A stretch of DNA of 64,000 nucleotides from Thioploca sp. (GCA_012032555.1 JAAUSR010000011.1:1-64000), one strand, 5' to 3'; shown: positions 37,434-47,932, numbered from the stretch's first letter. Notes: a model not told the origin generated them from the sequence alone. Made by a program: numbers and translations.

Positions 37434-38567
37434 TTAAAATTTCATATCTTCAAAGAATTTCTTGACCCCATCTAGCCAGGAACTTTCTCTGGGACTATGT
37501 TGCTTGTTACCGGCTCGCATACTTTGTTCAAATTCTTTGAGTAATTCTTTTTGGCGAGTGGTAAGATTAACTGGGGTTTCTACCACCACTCGGCAATGCA
37601 AATCTCCAGTTGGACCACCCCGCACCGGTTTAACCCCTTTCCCACGAATTCGAAATAATTTACCAGTTTGAGTTTCTGAAGGAATCTTGAGCATAACCCG
37701 ACCATTTAAAGTAGGTGCTTCCAATTCACCACCTAAAGCCGCTGTTACAATACTAATTGGCACCTCACAGTAGAGATTATTTTCTTCACGAGTGAAGATA
37801 GGATGAGGACGAACATTAATTTGGACGTATAAATCACCCGCCGGACCGCTATTGACACCGGCTTCCCCTTCACCGGATAATCGGATACGATCTCCAGTAT
37901 CGACCCCGGCGGGTACTTTAACGGATAAAGTTTTGTGTTCCTGAGTTCGCCCACTACCATGACAGGTTGGACACGGATCAGCTATAATTTTCCCCGTTCC
38001 ACGACAACTCGGACAAGTTTGTTGCACCGAAAAAAAACCTTGTGTCATGCGAATTTGACCCTGTCCACCACAGCGACGACAGGTCGTTGGACTACTGCCT
38101 GGTTTAGCACCACTACCCTCACAACGAGAACAAACGATTTGAGTTGGTAATCGAATCTTAACTTCAGTTCCGGCAACGGCTTCTTCTAGCGATAAACTGA
38201 GATCGTAACGTAAATCTGAACCCCTAAAAACACGATTACTACTTCCTCCCCGGAAACCACCACCAAATACGCTTTCAAAAATATCACCAATATCGCCAAA
38301 ACCACTAAACCCAGAGAAACCACTACCGCCAGCTATATTGGGATCAACACCCGCATGTCCAAATTGGTCGTAGGCAGCACGTTTTTGTGGATCAGATAAA
38401 ATTTCGTAGGCTTCCTTTGCTTCTTTAAATTTTTCTTCTGCTTGTTTATCACCGGGGTTGCGATCGGGATGGTGTTTCATCGCTAAGCGGCGGTAGGATT
38501 TTTTTAATTCCTCTTCACTAGCATTTTTAGCGACACCGAGTGTTTCGTAATAATCACGTTTTGACAT
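37434..38567 (-). CDS. dnaJ: Chaperone DnaJ (Hsp40)
   Basis: Co-chaperone that delivers unfolded clients to DnaK and stimulates its ATPase. Domains in order: J domain with HPD ([19 protein letters not shown]), a Gly/Phe-rich linker ([18 protein letters not shown]), four zinc-binding CxxCxGxG repeats ([32 protein letters not shown]), and the C-terminal client-binding domains. The start is ATG 38567 ([11 protein letters not shown]), the usual N-terminus, and not the TTG three codons upstream. It is the third gene of grpE-dnaK-dnaJ, 414 bases after dnaK. Confidence 0.97.
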   Translation of the reverse strand: MSKRDYYETLGVAKNASEEELKKSYRRLAMKHHPDRNPGDKQAEEKFKEAKEAYEILSDPQKRAAYDQFGHAGVDPNIAGGSGFSGFSGFGDIGDIFESVFGGGFRGGSSNRVFRGSDLRYDLSLSLEEAVAGTEVKIRLPTQIVCSRCEGSGAKPGSSPTTCRRCGGQGQIRMTQGFFSVQQTCPSCRGTGKIIADPCPTCHGSGRTQEHKTLSVKVPAGVDTGDRIRLSGEGEAGVNSGPAGDLYVQINVRPHPIFTREENNLYCEVPISIVTAALGGELEAPTLNGRVMLKIPSETQTGKLFRIRGKGVKPVRGGPTGDLHCRVVVETPVNLTTRQKELLKEFEQSMRAGNKQHSPRESSWLDGVKKFFEDMKF

Positions 38568-38981
38568 AGTTAGCAAACTTTATAGCGAAATAGGACGATT
38601 GAGATTGTCCGATATAACTTACTCATTTACTTAAAATTTAATTAATCAATAATAGCATACCGTTATTAAGTAATGAATGCGACTAAAAACTGCTTGCTTT
38701 GCTATTTTCACCGCCAAGTAATTAAGTGATGCCTTATGGCAAACAAAGGGATATCCTTTTATTGGTCACCATTTTTTCCGCACGACCCACTCTTAGATTT
38801 TTAGCGGTGAAAGAAAGCAACAGTGATCTTTTCAAAGGTTAAGCGGATTGATAAGCGGTTGTTATTATTTTGCTTTCACCAACATTCCACTTTAACCATT
38901 TAAAATCGGTTAACCACTTATTAGGATCTAAAACCATACTCCATGAAACCGAGTTGTTATTTATTCTAGCTTATCTTCAAA
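38568..38981. other. Intergenic region between dnaK and dnaJ, 414 bp
   Basis: This gap is longer than usual for a dnaK-dnaJ pair. I see no gene, no RNA and no strong hairpin. dnaJ may therefore have its own promoter here. Confidence 0.5.
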
Positions 38982-40925
38982 TTATTTTTTACCGGCTTTA
39001 ACTTCCTCAAATTCAGCATCGACGACATCAGATTGACTGTTAGCCTGTGTTGATTTTTCTGCGGCAGATTGTGCTGCTTCAGTAAAGCCTTCACCCTCAC
39101 CGGCATTTGCTTGACTATAAGCTTGTTGAGCAATTTTACCAGAAAGTTCTGCTAAAGTTTGAGTCTTCGCTTCAATCTCAGCTTTGTCATCACTTTTAAT
39201 CGTTTGCTTAAGATCTTCAATAGCGGCTTCAATGGCAGTCTTATCATTAGTACTAACCTTATCACCTAGTTCTTTTAGAGATTTAGAAGTCGCATGAACT
39301 AAATTATCGGCTCGATTGCGTGCTTCTACTAATTCATGAAACTTCTTGTCTTCACTCGCATGGGCTTCAGCGTCTTTAACCATATGTTTGATTTCTTCTT
39401 CAGATAAACCGCTTGACGCTTTAATCGAACGTTTTTGTTCTTTACTGGTCGCTTTATCTATAGCAGAAACATGTAAAATGCCATTAGCATCAATATCAAA
39501 GGTGACTTCAATTTGTGGAACACCGCGTGGTGCTGGTGGAATATCGGTTAAGTCAAATTTTTCCAAAGACTTATTAAATTGCGCCATTTCCCGTTCACCT
39601 TGTAATACATGCACGGTTACAGCGGTTTGATTATCTTCGGCAGTTGAAAAAATTTGGGAGTGTTTGGTAGGAATCGTGGTGTTCTTAGGAATTAATTTAG
39701 TCATTACTCCACCTAGGGTTTCAATCCCTAATGACAGCGGGGTTACGTCCAACAACAACACATCTTTAACATCACCACTTAAAACACCACCTTGGATAGC
39801 GGCACCAACCGCAACAGCTTCGTCTGGATTAACATCCTTACGTGGCTCTTTACCAAATATATTCTTCACAGATTCTTGCACTTTCGGCATACGGGATTGC
39901 CCACCAACGAGAATTACTTCATCAATATCTCTGGCGTTAACACCAGCATCTTTTAGTGCAATTCGGCAAGGCTCTATACTTCTTTCAATCAGATCTTCTA
40001 CCAAGGATTCTAACTTAGCGCGAGTTAACATAATATTAAGATGTTTGGGACCACTGGCGTCAGCGGTGACATAAGGTAAATTAATGTCAGTTTGTTGGCT
40101 AGAAGATAATTCAATTTTCGCTTTTTCAGCTGATTCTTTGAGGCGTTGTAAAGCTAAAGGATCGTTTTTGAGATTAATGCCGCTATCTTTCTTAAATTCA
40201 TCCACGAGGTAATCAATAATCCGTAAATCGAAGTCTTCACCACCCAAGAAAGTATCACCGTTGGTAGCCAGCACTTCAAATTGATGTTCTCCATCAACCT
40301 CGGCAATCTCGATAATGGAAATATCGAAAGTTCCGCCGCCCAGGTCATAAACAGCGATCTTAATATCTCCCCGTTTTTTATCCATGCCATAAGCTAAAGC
40401 GGCAGCAGTAGGCTCATTGATAATACGCTTTACATCCAACCCAGCAATTCGTCCTGCATCTTTAGTGGCTTGACGTTGTGAATCATTAAAATAGGCTGGT
40501 ACGGTAATAACGGCTTCTTTAACCGGTTCACCTAAATAATCCTCTGCCGTCTTCTTCATTTTCATTAATACCCGCGCTGAAATTTCGGGTGGTGCCATCT
40601 TTTTACCTTTGACATCAACCCAAGCATCACCATTGTCAGCTTCAACAATTTTGTAGGGTACCATGTTGATATCACGTTGAACGACATTATCTTTAAATTT
40701 GCGACCAATCAACCGCTTGACGGCAAATAAAGTATTATGGGGGTTAGTTACCGCTTGTCGTTTAGCCGATTGTCCTACCAAAACTTCACTATCATTCGTG
40801 AAAGCAACAACCGATGGTGTAGTCCGCCCACCTTCACTATTTTCAATGACCCGGCAATTTTTACCTTCCATTACCGCCACACAAGAATTAGTTGTTCCCA
40901 AATCAATGCCAATAATTTTACCCAT
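38982..40925 (-). CDS. dnaK: Chaperone DnaK (Hsp70)
   Basis: ATP-driven folding chaperone. The 647-residue product has the Hsp70 signatures: [16 protein letters not shown] at the start, [29 protein letters not shown], the linker [16 protein letters not shown], the substrate-binding domain, and a C-terminal lid with the [10 protein letters not shown] tail. GGAG stands before the ATG. Order grpE-dnaK-dnaJ, all read leftwards. Confidence 0.98.
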   Translation of the reverse strand: MGKIIGIDLGTTNSCVAVMEGKNCRVIENSEGGRTTPSVVAFTNDSEVLVGQSAKRQAVTNPHNTLFAVKRLIGRKFKDNVVQRDINMVPYKIVEADNGDAWVDVKGKKMAPPEISARVLMKMKKTAEDYLGEPVKEAVITVPAYFNDSQRQATKDAGRIAGLDVKRIINEPTAAALAYGMDKKRGDIKIAVYDLGGGTFDISIIEIAEVDGEHQFEVLATNGDTFLGGEDFDLRIIDYLVDEFKKDSGINLKNDPLALQRLKESAEKAKIELSSSQQTDINLPYVTADASGPKHLNIMLTRAKLESLVEDLIERSIEPCRIALKDAGVNARDIDEVILVGGQSRMPKVQESVKNIFGKEPRKDVNPDEAVAVGAAIQGGVLSGDVKDVLLLDVTPLSLGIETLGGVMTKLIPKNTTIPTKHSQIFSTAEDNQTAVTVHVLQGEREMAQFNKSLEKFDLTDIPPAPRGVPQIEVTFDIDANGILHVSAIDKATSKEQKRSIKASSGLSEEEIKHMVKDAEAHASEDKKFHELVEARNRADNLVHATSKSLKELGDKVSTNDKTAIEAAIEDLKQTIKSDDKAEIEAKTQTLAELSGKIAQQAYSQANAGEGEGFTEAAQSAAEKSTQANSQSDVVDAEFEEVKAGKK

Positions 40926-41013
40926 AATTTTCTCCGGTTAATAAGTTTTCGGTTATCTGTTAAGCGAATTAGTTTAGTTTATTGCCTAAAATCTACCCAG
41001 TTGATATAGGGTC

Positions 41014-41778
41014 TTACCCTTGGTTTTCAAGCGATTTTTCCGTTTCAAGTACTTTTGCGACAATAACGCGAGCCGGGCGTAACAAACGGTCATTCAGTTG
41101 ATAACCTTTCTGATGAACATGTAATACGGTACCCGCCGTCACATTCGGTAGTGGTTGCATAGCAATGGCTTCATGCCATTGTGGATCAAATTTTTGGTCT
41201 TGAGGATTGATTTCAAGAATATTAAACTTAGCCATGACATCTGTGAGCATTTTTGCCGTTAAAGCTAAGCCTTCACGCATCGTATCCAAGGTGGTTTCTG
41301 GTTTGGTAACCGCATCTAATCCTAATTCCATACTATCTTTAATAGCTAACAATTCCGTAGCAAATTTTTCTAAAGCATACTTACGAGCATTATCCAGATC
41401 ACGTATCATCCGTTTTTGGAGATTGTCGTATTCTGCTTGGCTACGCAATAAGTTATTCCAATAAGTTTCTGATTTCTTAGTAACTTCCGCTAATTGGTGC
41501 TTTAATTCTTCAACTGAAGGTGTTACTTCAACTTCAGCAGTAACGGTTTCATTTAATTCGGTACTAGCCATTTCAGCTGGTGTGCTGATTTCCAAGGTTG
41601 CATCAACTGCTGCTTCTTGCTTCGCATTCAGGGTTTCATTGGTAGCGACATGGTGATGGGGTTCAACAGTTTCGGTTGCTGAAATAGTATTATTGGGATG
41701 ACTATTAGCAACGGCTTCCTCTGAATTTTGTTCAGCTAATGTGGATTGTTCTGGTTTAATTTCTTGATTTATGCTCAT
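41014..41778 (-). CDS. grpE: Nucleotide exchange factor GrpE
   Basis: Releases ADP from DnaK. A 254-residue protein: an unusually long, low-complexity N-terminal tail rich in Glu, Thr, Ala and Asn (about 1-85), then the paired coiled coil (VEELKHQLAEVTKKSETYWN, AEYDNLQKRMIRDLDNARKY), and the beta domain with NPQDQKFDPQWHEAIAMQP and GYQLNDRLLRPARVIVAK. AAGGAG lies ten bases before the ATG. It heads the heat-shock operon; dnaK starts 88 bases downstream. Confidence 0.96.
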   Translation of the reverse strand: MSINQEIKPEQSTLAEQNSEEAVANSHPNNTISATETVEPHHHVATNETLNAKQEAAVDATLEISTPAEMASTELNETVTAEVEVTPSVEELKHQLAEVTKKSETYWNNLLRSQAEYDNLQKRMIRDLDNARKYALEKFATELLAIKDSMELGLDAVTKPETTLDTMREGLALTAKMLTDVMAKFNILEINPQDQKFDPQWHEAIAMQPLPNVTAGTVLHVHQKGYQLNDRLLRPARVIVAKVLETEKSLENQG

Positions 41779-42875
41779 AATAGATTATCTCCTTATCAGT
41801 TTTTTTCAGTTATCATATCAGTTAGCAGTTATCAGTAAAAAATGATAACCAAAAAGCGATAATCGCAATCTATATATAGATAATTAAGATCCAATAATAA
41901 TTAATAACCGACAACGGTTAACTAATAATGGTTAACTGTTAACTGATAACTGATAACTGAACCGGGTTCAGACAGTTTTACGTGGCGATAGTTCTGTAGT
42001 AACATCCAGTTTCAAAGGACAGACTAAATTTTATCGAACTAAAATTTAGACCAGAGATGGAAGAAAATTGTTCGAGTAAACACGTATTGAAATCGTAAAT
42101 TTTCCAACTGGCGATAAAAATCATTCGATGTCCTAAGCCAGATGCCCTTTGTCGATCTTTGAGTGGAAGAAGATTCAAAACTATCGTTGGGGATATTTAT
42201 CATTGTTATAGTTTAACTTAAATATGCAATGATATTGGTAAAAGGTAAGTCAAGTTGTTACTCGTTAAACAACCTATTTCTCATATCGAAGATATTCTCT
42301 CAAATCTTAGCTAACAGAAATTGTCTAAACAATTGTTAATACCACTGGATACCGAAATTTTTTGGCATGGCCAGTGCGCAAAAAAACGATACCGATCCTT
42401 AATAAAAATGGAGCGATCTTTAAATTATTACCAATACCGCTGTAAATCATACCTGCAAAAATAAACTTTCGCAATCCCTAACAAACAAACCCGTTATAAA
42501 GAATTGGGCGCTTAAGAAACCGATATGACACGACAGTGATATCAGGATATGAACAACCGCCACAAAATTGTTCATTATGCCAAGATAAACCTAGAAACCG
42601 AGTAGAACCCTCGATGAGCAGAACGTTCTGTTCAAGAAAACTCGTTGTAGCAAAGCAATTGTACCCAAACTGGGAGAAGTGGTTGATGAAATTAAACTTA
42701 ATTGGCTGGATCTCAATGGAGAGCCAAAAATGATAACCAATCAGTAACCTAAACACTTCAACATGATGAAACTTCCCAAGTGGAATAACCTGTGCAATAA
42801 GTTTGCTGTTAGTGAAATGAACTGGATTGAGAATCAACTCGTAAAATAGTAAGTTGTTGCAATTAGGAGAATGAT
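41779..42875. other. Intergenic region, about 1.1 kb, between grpE and pilU
   Basis: The grpE side holds TAACTGA-type repeats (about 41800-41835 and 41932-41960). The rest (about 41960-42840) has a few short open frames on both strands (for example minus-strand 42478-42837, 119 codons, and 41978-42178, 66 codons). None has a good ribosome site, recognisable motif or signal peptide, and they may be decayed sequence. Promoters for the divergent grpE and pilU genes must lie here. Confidence 0.5.
41932..41960 (+). repeat. TAACTGA heptamer array upstream of grpE
   Basis: Four contiguous heptamers: TTAACTG, TTAACTG, ATAACTG, ATAACTG, then A. Reverse-oriented relatives (TCAGTTATCA, GTTATCAG) lie nearer grpE at about 41809-41836. 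The array is about 155-180 bases before the grpE start. Confidence 0.85.
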
Positions 42876-43937
42876 GTGGATATTAATCCTTACCTTAAAT
42901 TGATGGTTGAGAAAGATGCTTCTGATATCTTTTTTTCAGTGGCTTCCCCGATACGTATTAAAGCCGGTGGTAAGATAATGATTGTTGGAAAAAATGCTTT
43001 AACAGAAGAAATAATGCAAACCATCGCCCAGAAAATTATGACTGCAGAACAATGGGCTGTTTTCGATAAAGAATTAGAAATTGACTTCGCGATTACTTTA
43101 GCTGAAGCTAACGCCCGGTTTCGGGTTAATGCTTTTAAGCAACAGGGCGTGATTTCGATGGTCATGCGTTATATTAAATCACAGATACCTAGTTTGGATG
43201 ATCTTAATTTACCACCGATACTCAAAGAAATCATCATGCGCAGACGTGGCTTACTTCTCATGGTCGGTGCCACTGGTTCTGGTAAATCTACAACTTTAGC
43301 GGCGATGATTAATCACCGTAATGAACGTCAAGCGGGGCATATTTTAACCATTGAAGATCCCATAGAATTTGTTCATCCTCATAAAAAATCGGTCGTTAAT
43401 CAGCGTGAATTAGGAATAGATACCCGCTCTTACTTGCGCGCCTTAAAAAGTGCCATGCGTGAAGCACCGGATGTTATTTTAATTGGAGAAATCCGCGATC
43501 AGGAGACCATGGCTTCCTCACTAGAATTATCTAACACTGGTCATCTCGCTATTTCTACTCTTCATGCCAATAATGCTTATCAGGCCATGCAGCGGGTTAT
43601 TAATATGTTTCCTCAAGAACAACACAAGCAGCTATTTATGGATCTCTCTTTAAATTTAGTCAGTGTCATCTCGCAACGCTTAGTCATAGGAGTAAGTGGT
43701 AAACGCGTAGCCGCTGTAGAAGTGATGATTAACACACCTCATATTGCTGACTTAATTCTCAAAGGTAAAATAGATGAAATTAAGGAGGCTATGTCAAGTA
43801 GTGGTGCTGAAGGCATGCAAACATTTGATATGGCTTTATTCAATTTATACAAAGCCGGTACAGTAACTTTAGAGGAAGCCTTAGCCAATGCAGACTCCCG
43901 AACCAACTTAGAATCACGAATTACTTTTAACCGGTAA
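42876..43937 (+). CDS. pilU: PilU-type twitching-motility ATPase
   Basis: A hexameric GspE/PilT-family ATPase helping to retract type IV pili. The 353-residue product has the N-terminal PilT/PilU domain (MVEKDASDIFF), Walker A MVGATGSGKSTTLAAM, the Asp box TIEDPIEFVHPHKKSVVNQRE, Walker B APDVILIGEIRDQETM and the His box TGHLAISTLHANNA. FVHPHKKSVVNQRE and the 350-residue length favour PilU over PilT. The start is GTG 42876, with AGGAGA six bases upstream; the two ATGs nearby are in other frames. No pilT adjoins it. Gliding or twitching of filaments would fit. Confidence 0.9.
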   Translation: MDINPYLKLMVEKDASDIFFSVASPIRIKAGGKIMIVGKNALTEEIMQTIAQKIMTAEQWAVFDKELEIDFAITLAEANARFRVNAFKQQGVISMVMRYIKSQIPSLDDLNLPPILKEIIMRRRGLLLMVGATGSGKSTTLAAMINHRNERQAGHILTIEDPIEFVHPHKKSVVNQRELGIDTRSYLRALKSAMREAPDVILIGEIRDQETMASSLELSNTGHLAISTLHANNAYQAMQRVINMFPQEQHKQLFMDLSLNLVSVISQRLVIGVSGKRVAAVEVMINTPHIADLILKGKIDEIKEAMSSSGAEGMQTFDMALFNLYKAGTVTLEEALANADSRTNLESRITFNR

Positions 43938-43978
43938 CTTTAATTCTAAACGAATTGAGAATAGCTAAACAACAGAAC

Positions 43979-44180
43979 GGGTATCCACCGGAATCGATAT
44001 TGTGAGAACGATTACCTTGAACCTTATTCGGCTCAGGTGGGAATTCGGAGGAATGTTTCAGGTCTCCTACAACTTTTCGGCCGGTAGGCTAACTCAACAA
44101 CATTCACTACACTCATTCCCGGGGTAGAAATGTTAGGTTCAAGTGTCTACCTTAAACCCACAATACGAAAGGGGATACCC
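43979..44180 (-). ncRNA. ssrS: Candidate 6S RNA (rod-shaped structure next to zapA)
   Basis: About 202 bases fold into one long rod: GGGTATCC/GGATACCC (ends), TATTGTG/CACAATA (43998-44004, 44159-44165), CTTGAACCT/AGGTTCAAG (44016-44024, 44135-44143), an internal bubble, GGGAAT/ATTCCC, GAATGTT/AACATTC, and an apical CCTAC/GTAGG hairpin. 6S RNA has this size and shape (a long helix with a central bubble) and in gammaproteobacteria usually lies just downstream of zapA on the same strand, as here. Strand is inferred from that synteny. The sequence motifs do not map cleanly on E. coli 6S RNA, so identity is unproven; the structure itself is clear. Confidence 0.5.
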
Positions 44181-44211
44181 TAAAACTAAATCTCTTACTA
44201 CAGCATTTATT

Positions 44212-44520
44212 TTATAGTTTTATAGCGGATAAAGCAAATTCTATTTTGTTTTCTAGGCGTGTTATCTCGTTTTGTGCTATACCGATAGAGTTTTCTCTTT
44301 GTTGTTTATATTGCAAATATTCATGAATAATATTTAAAGCACTGATAACTACCATTCGTTCGGTACTAACTACTTTACCACCTTCCCGTACTTCTTGAAC
44401 TTTCTTATTCAAATACTGAGCAGAAGCCATTAAGGTGTCACGTTCTTCTTCCGGACAAGCCACTATATAATCTTTATCCAGTACTCGTAAATTGACCGGA
44501 ATTGTTTTACTGGTACTCAT
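44212..44520 (-). CDS. zapA: Cell division protein ZapA
   Basis: ZapA bundles FtsZ filaments at the division site. The 102-residue product has the family's N-terminal IPVNLRVLDKDYIVACPEEE, ASAQYLNKKVQEVRE, ERMVVISALNIIHEYL, and a C-terminal coiled coil. It overlaps the end of the upstream zapB-like gene by four bases, so the two are translationally linked. A rod-like RNA structure lies directly downstream. Confidence 0.93.
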   Translation of the reverse strand: MSTSKTIPVNLRVLDKDYIVACPEEERDTLMASAQYLNKKVQEVREGGKVVSTERMVVISALNIIHEYLQYKQQRENSIGIAQNEITRLENKIEFALSAIKL

Positions 44521-44726
44521 ATACCCACTTCCATCGATTTTAGTCGAGCAATCATGGCTTCAATACGATCTCGAGCAATCGCATTTTTCTCTAATAGTTC
44601 CGCTCGTTCAGCTATCAAATGCGTTTGAGTTTCACGCAAGACACGGTTTTCATCCGCCAGTTGATTGCAAATTTGAATAAGCGCATTAACTTGTGCTTCT
44701 AGTGATTGCAAATCCAACTTTTCCAT
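44517..44726 (-). CDS. ZapB-like coiled-coil protein (TIGR02449 type)
   Basis: A 69-residue, nearly all-helical protein with regular hydrophobic heptads (LQSLEAQVNALIQICNQLAD, ENRVLRETQTHLIAERAELL). Small coiled-coil proteins of this type are typically encoded just before zapA in gammaproteobacteria and resemble ZapB. The end overlaps the zapA start by four bases. A role in division is inferred from this neighbourhood. Confidence 0.82.
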   Translation of the reverse strand: MEKLDLQSLEAQVNALIQICNQLADENRVLRETQTHLIAERAELLEKNAIARDRIEAMIARLKSMEVGI

Positions 44727-44863
44727 TGATTCAAACCTTGCTATCTTCTTAAACTCGTATCCACATAATTAAATAAACATTATCAATTATTAATCAGTAA
44801 TTATCAAGGTTTTTTTAATTAATCGGTTTTGATTCTATACTATTCTTCCGAAATTTCATTTTC

Positions 44864-45736
44864 TCAATCAGCCTTATCTTCTTCTATCGCTGAATTATCC
44901 CCCTTATCTTCTTCCAAATCATCAAATAATTCACTCTTTTCAGTATCATCCTTTTCAGTCGCTGATTTATCCTCTTCACTTTCTTCCAAATCATCAAATA
45001 ATTCACTCTCATCAATCGCTTGTTGAGGTGGATTACCATCATAAACTAAATATTGACGTCGCGCTAAGTAAGCATCACGAATATAAGAATACTTATCTAA
45101 AGCGGCTGTTTGTAAAATTTTTTCTATATCTAATAAATCAGCTCGAGTATCGGTAGCACTAATCACATTCGTACTAATTACAAAATCACGAGCATTACCA
45201 CCTTGATAATGAGCATAATAAACACGTGGATCTAAAAAGATGTCAACCCCTTTCCCTAAGACATCACGTACCGAACTTGGGCCAAAAAAAGGTAACACCA
45301 TATAAGGGCCACTTTTTAATCCCCAATAACCCAAGGTTTGACTAAAATCTTCTTCGTGTTTAGGTAACCCTAGTTTAGTCGCAACATCAACAAAACCAAC
45401 TAGCCCCAGTGTGGAGTTCAATAATAGCCGACCGGTATCTGCAGCCGCTTGTTTCAATTTAAACTGTAATAAATCATTACCGACAACAGTAACATCATTT
45501 AAATTATTAAAAAAATTAGTTATTCCTTTATCAACCGGTGCTGGTGTGATTGCTTTATAACCTTTGGCGACCGGTTTTAACATAGCTTGATCAACACTTT
45601 CGTTAAATGCAAACACATTACGATTAAACTTTTCAAAAGGATCAGTATGTTGAGGATTAAAAGCACATCCAGAAATGAATCCCAATACGAAAAACAGTAT
45701 TCCTAATAGGCGACTGTAATGAACCACATTTACCAT
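44864..45736 (-). CDS. mlaA: Outer-membrane lipoprotein MlaA (VacJ) with acidic tail
   Basis: MlaA removes misplaced phospholipids from the outer leaflet of the outer membrane and passes them to MlaC. A lipobox LGFISGC ends the signal peptide. Family motifs follow: DPFEKFNRNVFAFNESVDQ, VGFVDVATKLGLPKHEEDFSQTLGYWG, GPYMVLPFFGPSSVRD. I chose ATG 45736; a GTG eleven codons earlier is possible. The last about 50 residues are very acidic and contain a twice-repeated SELFDDLEE unit, an extension not typical of the family. The other mla genes are not nearby. Confidence 0.92.
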   Translation of the reverse strand: MVNVVHYSRLLGILFFVLGFISGCAFNPQHTDPFEKFNRNVFAFNESVDQAMLKPVAKGYKAITPAPVDKGITNFFNNLNDVTVVGNDLLQFKLKQAAADTGRLLLNSTLGLVGFVDVATKLGLPKHEEDFSQTLGYWGLKSGPYMVLPFFGPSSVRDVLGKGVDIFLDPRVYYAHYQGGNARDFVISTNVISATDTRADLLDIEKILQTAALDKYSYIRDAYLARRQYLVYDGNPPQQAIDESELFDDLEESEEDKSATEKDDTEKSELFDDLEEDKGDNSAIEEDKAD

Positions 45737-45855
45737 AAGTATCGTTACGTCTCTCAAAATCAATATCACCCAAAATTAAGTTTTAATTTACTTTACTATT
45801 TTTTATTCTAGTCTATCAACTTAGAAAATTCTAGTTAACTATTTGTAAAGATAAC

Positions 45856-46428
45856 TTATTTTAAACAAGCTCGTACTGGAGCAAAAGAGCGACGATGAAG
45901 AGGAGTGATACCTAATCGTTGAATCGCCTCCCGATGAGCACGAGTTGGATAACCTTTATGAGCAGCAAATCCGTAACCGGGATATAAATCCTCCATGGCG
46001 ATCATTTCTTGATCACGGGTTACTTTGGCAATAATAGAAGCCGCACTGATAGCCGGTACGGTTTTATCTCCACCAACAATGGCTTGTACTGGACAACTTA
46101 ATTGCGGACAATATTTACCATCAACTAGCGCATAATCAGGAACAATGGTTAACTGTGCCACGGCTCGCTGCATAGCCAGTAAACTCGCTTGTAAAATATT
46201 TACTTTATCAATTTCTTCAACCTCGGCACGACCTAAAGCCCATGCTAAAGCGCGCTGATGAATTTGTTCAGCTAATTTAATTCGTCGCTTTTCACTCAGT
46301 TGCTTGGAATCAGCTAACCCAATAATGGGTGAATTATCCGTTAAAATAACCGCAGCGGCTATGACCGGCCCTGCTAACGGCCCACGACCCACTTCGTCAA
46401 TACCGGCTATATATATTTCATTTTTCAC
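45856..46428 (-). CDS. rnhB: Ribonuclease HII
   Basis: Cuts the RNA strand of RNA-DNA hybrids and removes single ribonucleotides. The 190-residue product has the catalytic acidic residues in [16 protein letters not shown], the G-L-A-D-S-K-Q-L-S block, and [34 protein letters not shown], and the C-terminal [18 protein letters not shown]. Typical length. Read leftwards, 120 bases upstream of mlaA. Confidence 0.96.
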   Translation of the reverse strand: MKNEIYIAGIDEVGRGPLAGPVIAAAVILTDNSPIIGLADSKQLSEKRRIKLAEQIHQRALAWALGRAEVEEIDKVNILQASLLAMQRAVAQLTIVPDYALVDGKYCPQLSCPVQAIVGGDKTVPAISAASIIAKVTRDQEMIAMEDLYPGYGFAAHKGYPTRAHREAIQRLGITPLHRRSFAPVRACLK

Positions 46429-46872
46429 GATAAGGTACTCTTGAAAATTATAAGATTTCTAATTCGGAGTGGGTCATTAGCGACGCAAGCGTTAATGATA
46501 AGCAAAACCCATTGCGAGAAAAACATGGATTAGTGCCTGGAACTCGTTTGGTCAAATCGGAAGCCGCTTTGGAGGAAAATTCAGGCTTGAACGCCGGAGA
46601 CCTTATATGAATCTTAGTTTCTTGCTTTAGACTCCATCCCCACTCATCTTGCTAAACACTAGTGTCAACAGCTTACCCCGTTACACCACTTTGAATAGGT
46701 AGGGTGGGCATTGCCCACCCTACTTTCTACCGCATCCCTTCGTGTTGGCATGGAGGGGGTAGATAGTTACCACTTATCTTACACACACGATTTGGAACAA
46801 GATTAACCTGATGTTAATTCTTTTAATCGGGTTCAGAAGTGAAAGTTGAACGTCTTCTCAGTGTCAGTTGAA
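46429..46872. other. Intergenic region with a perfect REP-like hairpin, 444 bp
   Basis: No gene is seen. The notable element is the palindrome at 46699-46723. A short plus-strand stretch near 46540-46630 might be the worn end of a former gene but shows no family signature. Confidence 0.5.
46699..46723. repeat. Perfect hairpin GTAGGGTGGGCA-T-TGCCCACCCTAC
   Basis: Two 12-base arms (46699-46710 and 46712-46723) are exact reverse complements with one base between. GC-rich hairpins of the GTAGGGTGGGCA type are widespread between genes in many bacteria and are usually REP-like. Confidence 0.8.
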
Positions 46873-47907
46873 TTAATCAATTAACGAACTATCCGGGTTT
46901 CTTTCTAACCATCTAACTGAATAGATTATAAAAATATAAATTAACCCCCATGCTACTAATAAGAGCCATTGTATATAAATTGAAGAATGTAATGCGAGCA
47001 ACGCTGAAATACTACAAGCAACCATCAGTAAATATTCTAATAAAACTGTCCGTTTATGTCCCCAACCTAATTCTACTAACCGCTGATAATAATGAGATTT
47101 ATGCGCTAACCAAATCTTCTCACCCCTTAACATTCGTCGTAGTAAAGTAACGCTAGCATCCACAATAAAAGGTGAAAACAGCAACACCGCTATCCACAAA
47201 GGAAAGATACCTTCACGATTTCCCCATAAACTCAAAGCCGCCGCTAAAAATCCTAACGTGGAAGCGCCGGTATCGCCCATAAAAATCCGTGCTGGTGGAA
47301 AATTAAATAATAAAAAACCACCGCCGGCACTGGCTATGATCAAATTCAACGCCATAAACTCAGGTTGAGCAGCTAATTGACCGAATATCGCTAAAGTACC
47401 AAAACCAATCACCGTCATACCTCCAGCAAAGCCGTCCATGCCATCCATGAAGTTGTACAAATTAATCATCCAAACAATAAAGAGGAGAGATATTCCCATT
47501 TGGAAAACTAGGGGCCATTGCCATTCGATTCCGGGCAAACTTAGTGCGATTAACTCAAATTCACCTGGCCATAACAACAGGTACGCCGCCAAAAAATGAA
47601 CGACTAATCGTGACAATGCTGAGAGGTGATGACAATCATCAATAAATGAAATTGCCGCGATCAATAAACTACTTATGCCTAATTCCCAACAGTAATGCGG
47701 TAGTGTTTTATAAAACTGAGTCATGAGCACCGTTGATAAAACAATCGCTATTAAAATAGCAATACCACCGGTAATTGGAATGGGATAACTATGGAGAGAA
47801 CGAGCATTTGGTGTATCCAGAATCGGCAAAATAGTGGTTGAACGGATGAAATAGCGCGTCAGTAGCGCCGAGATAGAAAAAGCCACTACTGTTAAAGTAA
47901 AAACCAT
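46873..47907 (-). CDS. Polyprenyl-phosphate sugar-1-phosphate transferase (MraY/WecA family, WbpL-like)
   Basis: A polytopic membrane enzyme that moves a UDP-sugar phosphate (usually a HexNAc-1-phosphate) to undecaprenyl phosphate, the first step of O-antigen or capsule synthesis. The 344-residue product has about ten helices and the family motifs: TPNARSLHSYPIPITGG, AISFIDDCHHLSALSR (Asp pair), NLYNFMDGMDGFAGG, and FMGDTGASTLGFLA; the HIH-like loop appears as LAHKSHYYQR. The sequence start and the downstream pairing with an SDR epimerase resemble WbpL-type enzymes. It starts 25 bases after the epimerase gene, so they form an operon. Confidence 0.9.
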   Translation of the reverse strand: MVFTLTVVAFSISALLTRYFIRSTTILPILDTPNARSLHSYPIPITGGIAILIAIVLSTVLMTQFYKTLPHYCWELGISSLLIAAISFIDDCHHLSALSRLVVHFLAAYLLLWPGEFELIALSLPGIEWQWPLVFQMGISLLFIVWMINLYNFMDGMDGFAGGMTVIGFGTLAIFGQLAAQPEFMALNLIIASAGGGFLLFNFPPARIFMGDTGASTLGFLAAALSLWGNREGIFPLWIAVLLFSPFIVDASVTLLRRMLRGEKIWLAHKSHYYQRLVELGWGHKRTVLLEYLLMVACSISALLALHSSIYIQWLLLVAWGLIYIFIIYSVRWLERNPDSSLID

Positions 47908-47932
47908 GTTATTTCTAATATTCCATGGTGTG

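Noticed and set aside
41978-42178. Minus-strand frame of 66 codons upstream of grpE
   Set aside because: No homology signal, weak start context and no conserved features; probably chance.
42478-42837. Minus-strand frame of 119 codons between grpE and pilU
   Set aside because: No ribosome site, no recognisable motif and odd composition (many Phe, Cys and Ile scattered); it lies in a region that looks non-coding or decayed.
46540-46640. Fragment of a transposase on the plus strand
   Set aside because: The short open stretch has no family motif; I could not support any assignment.
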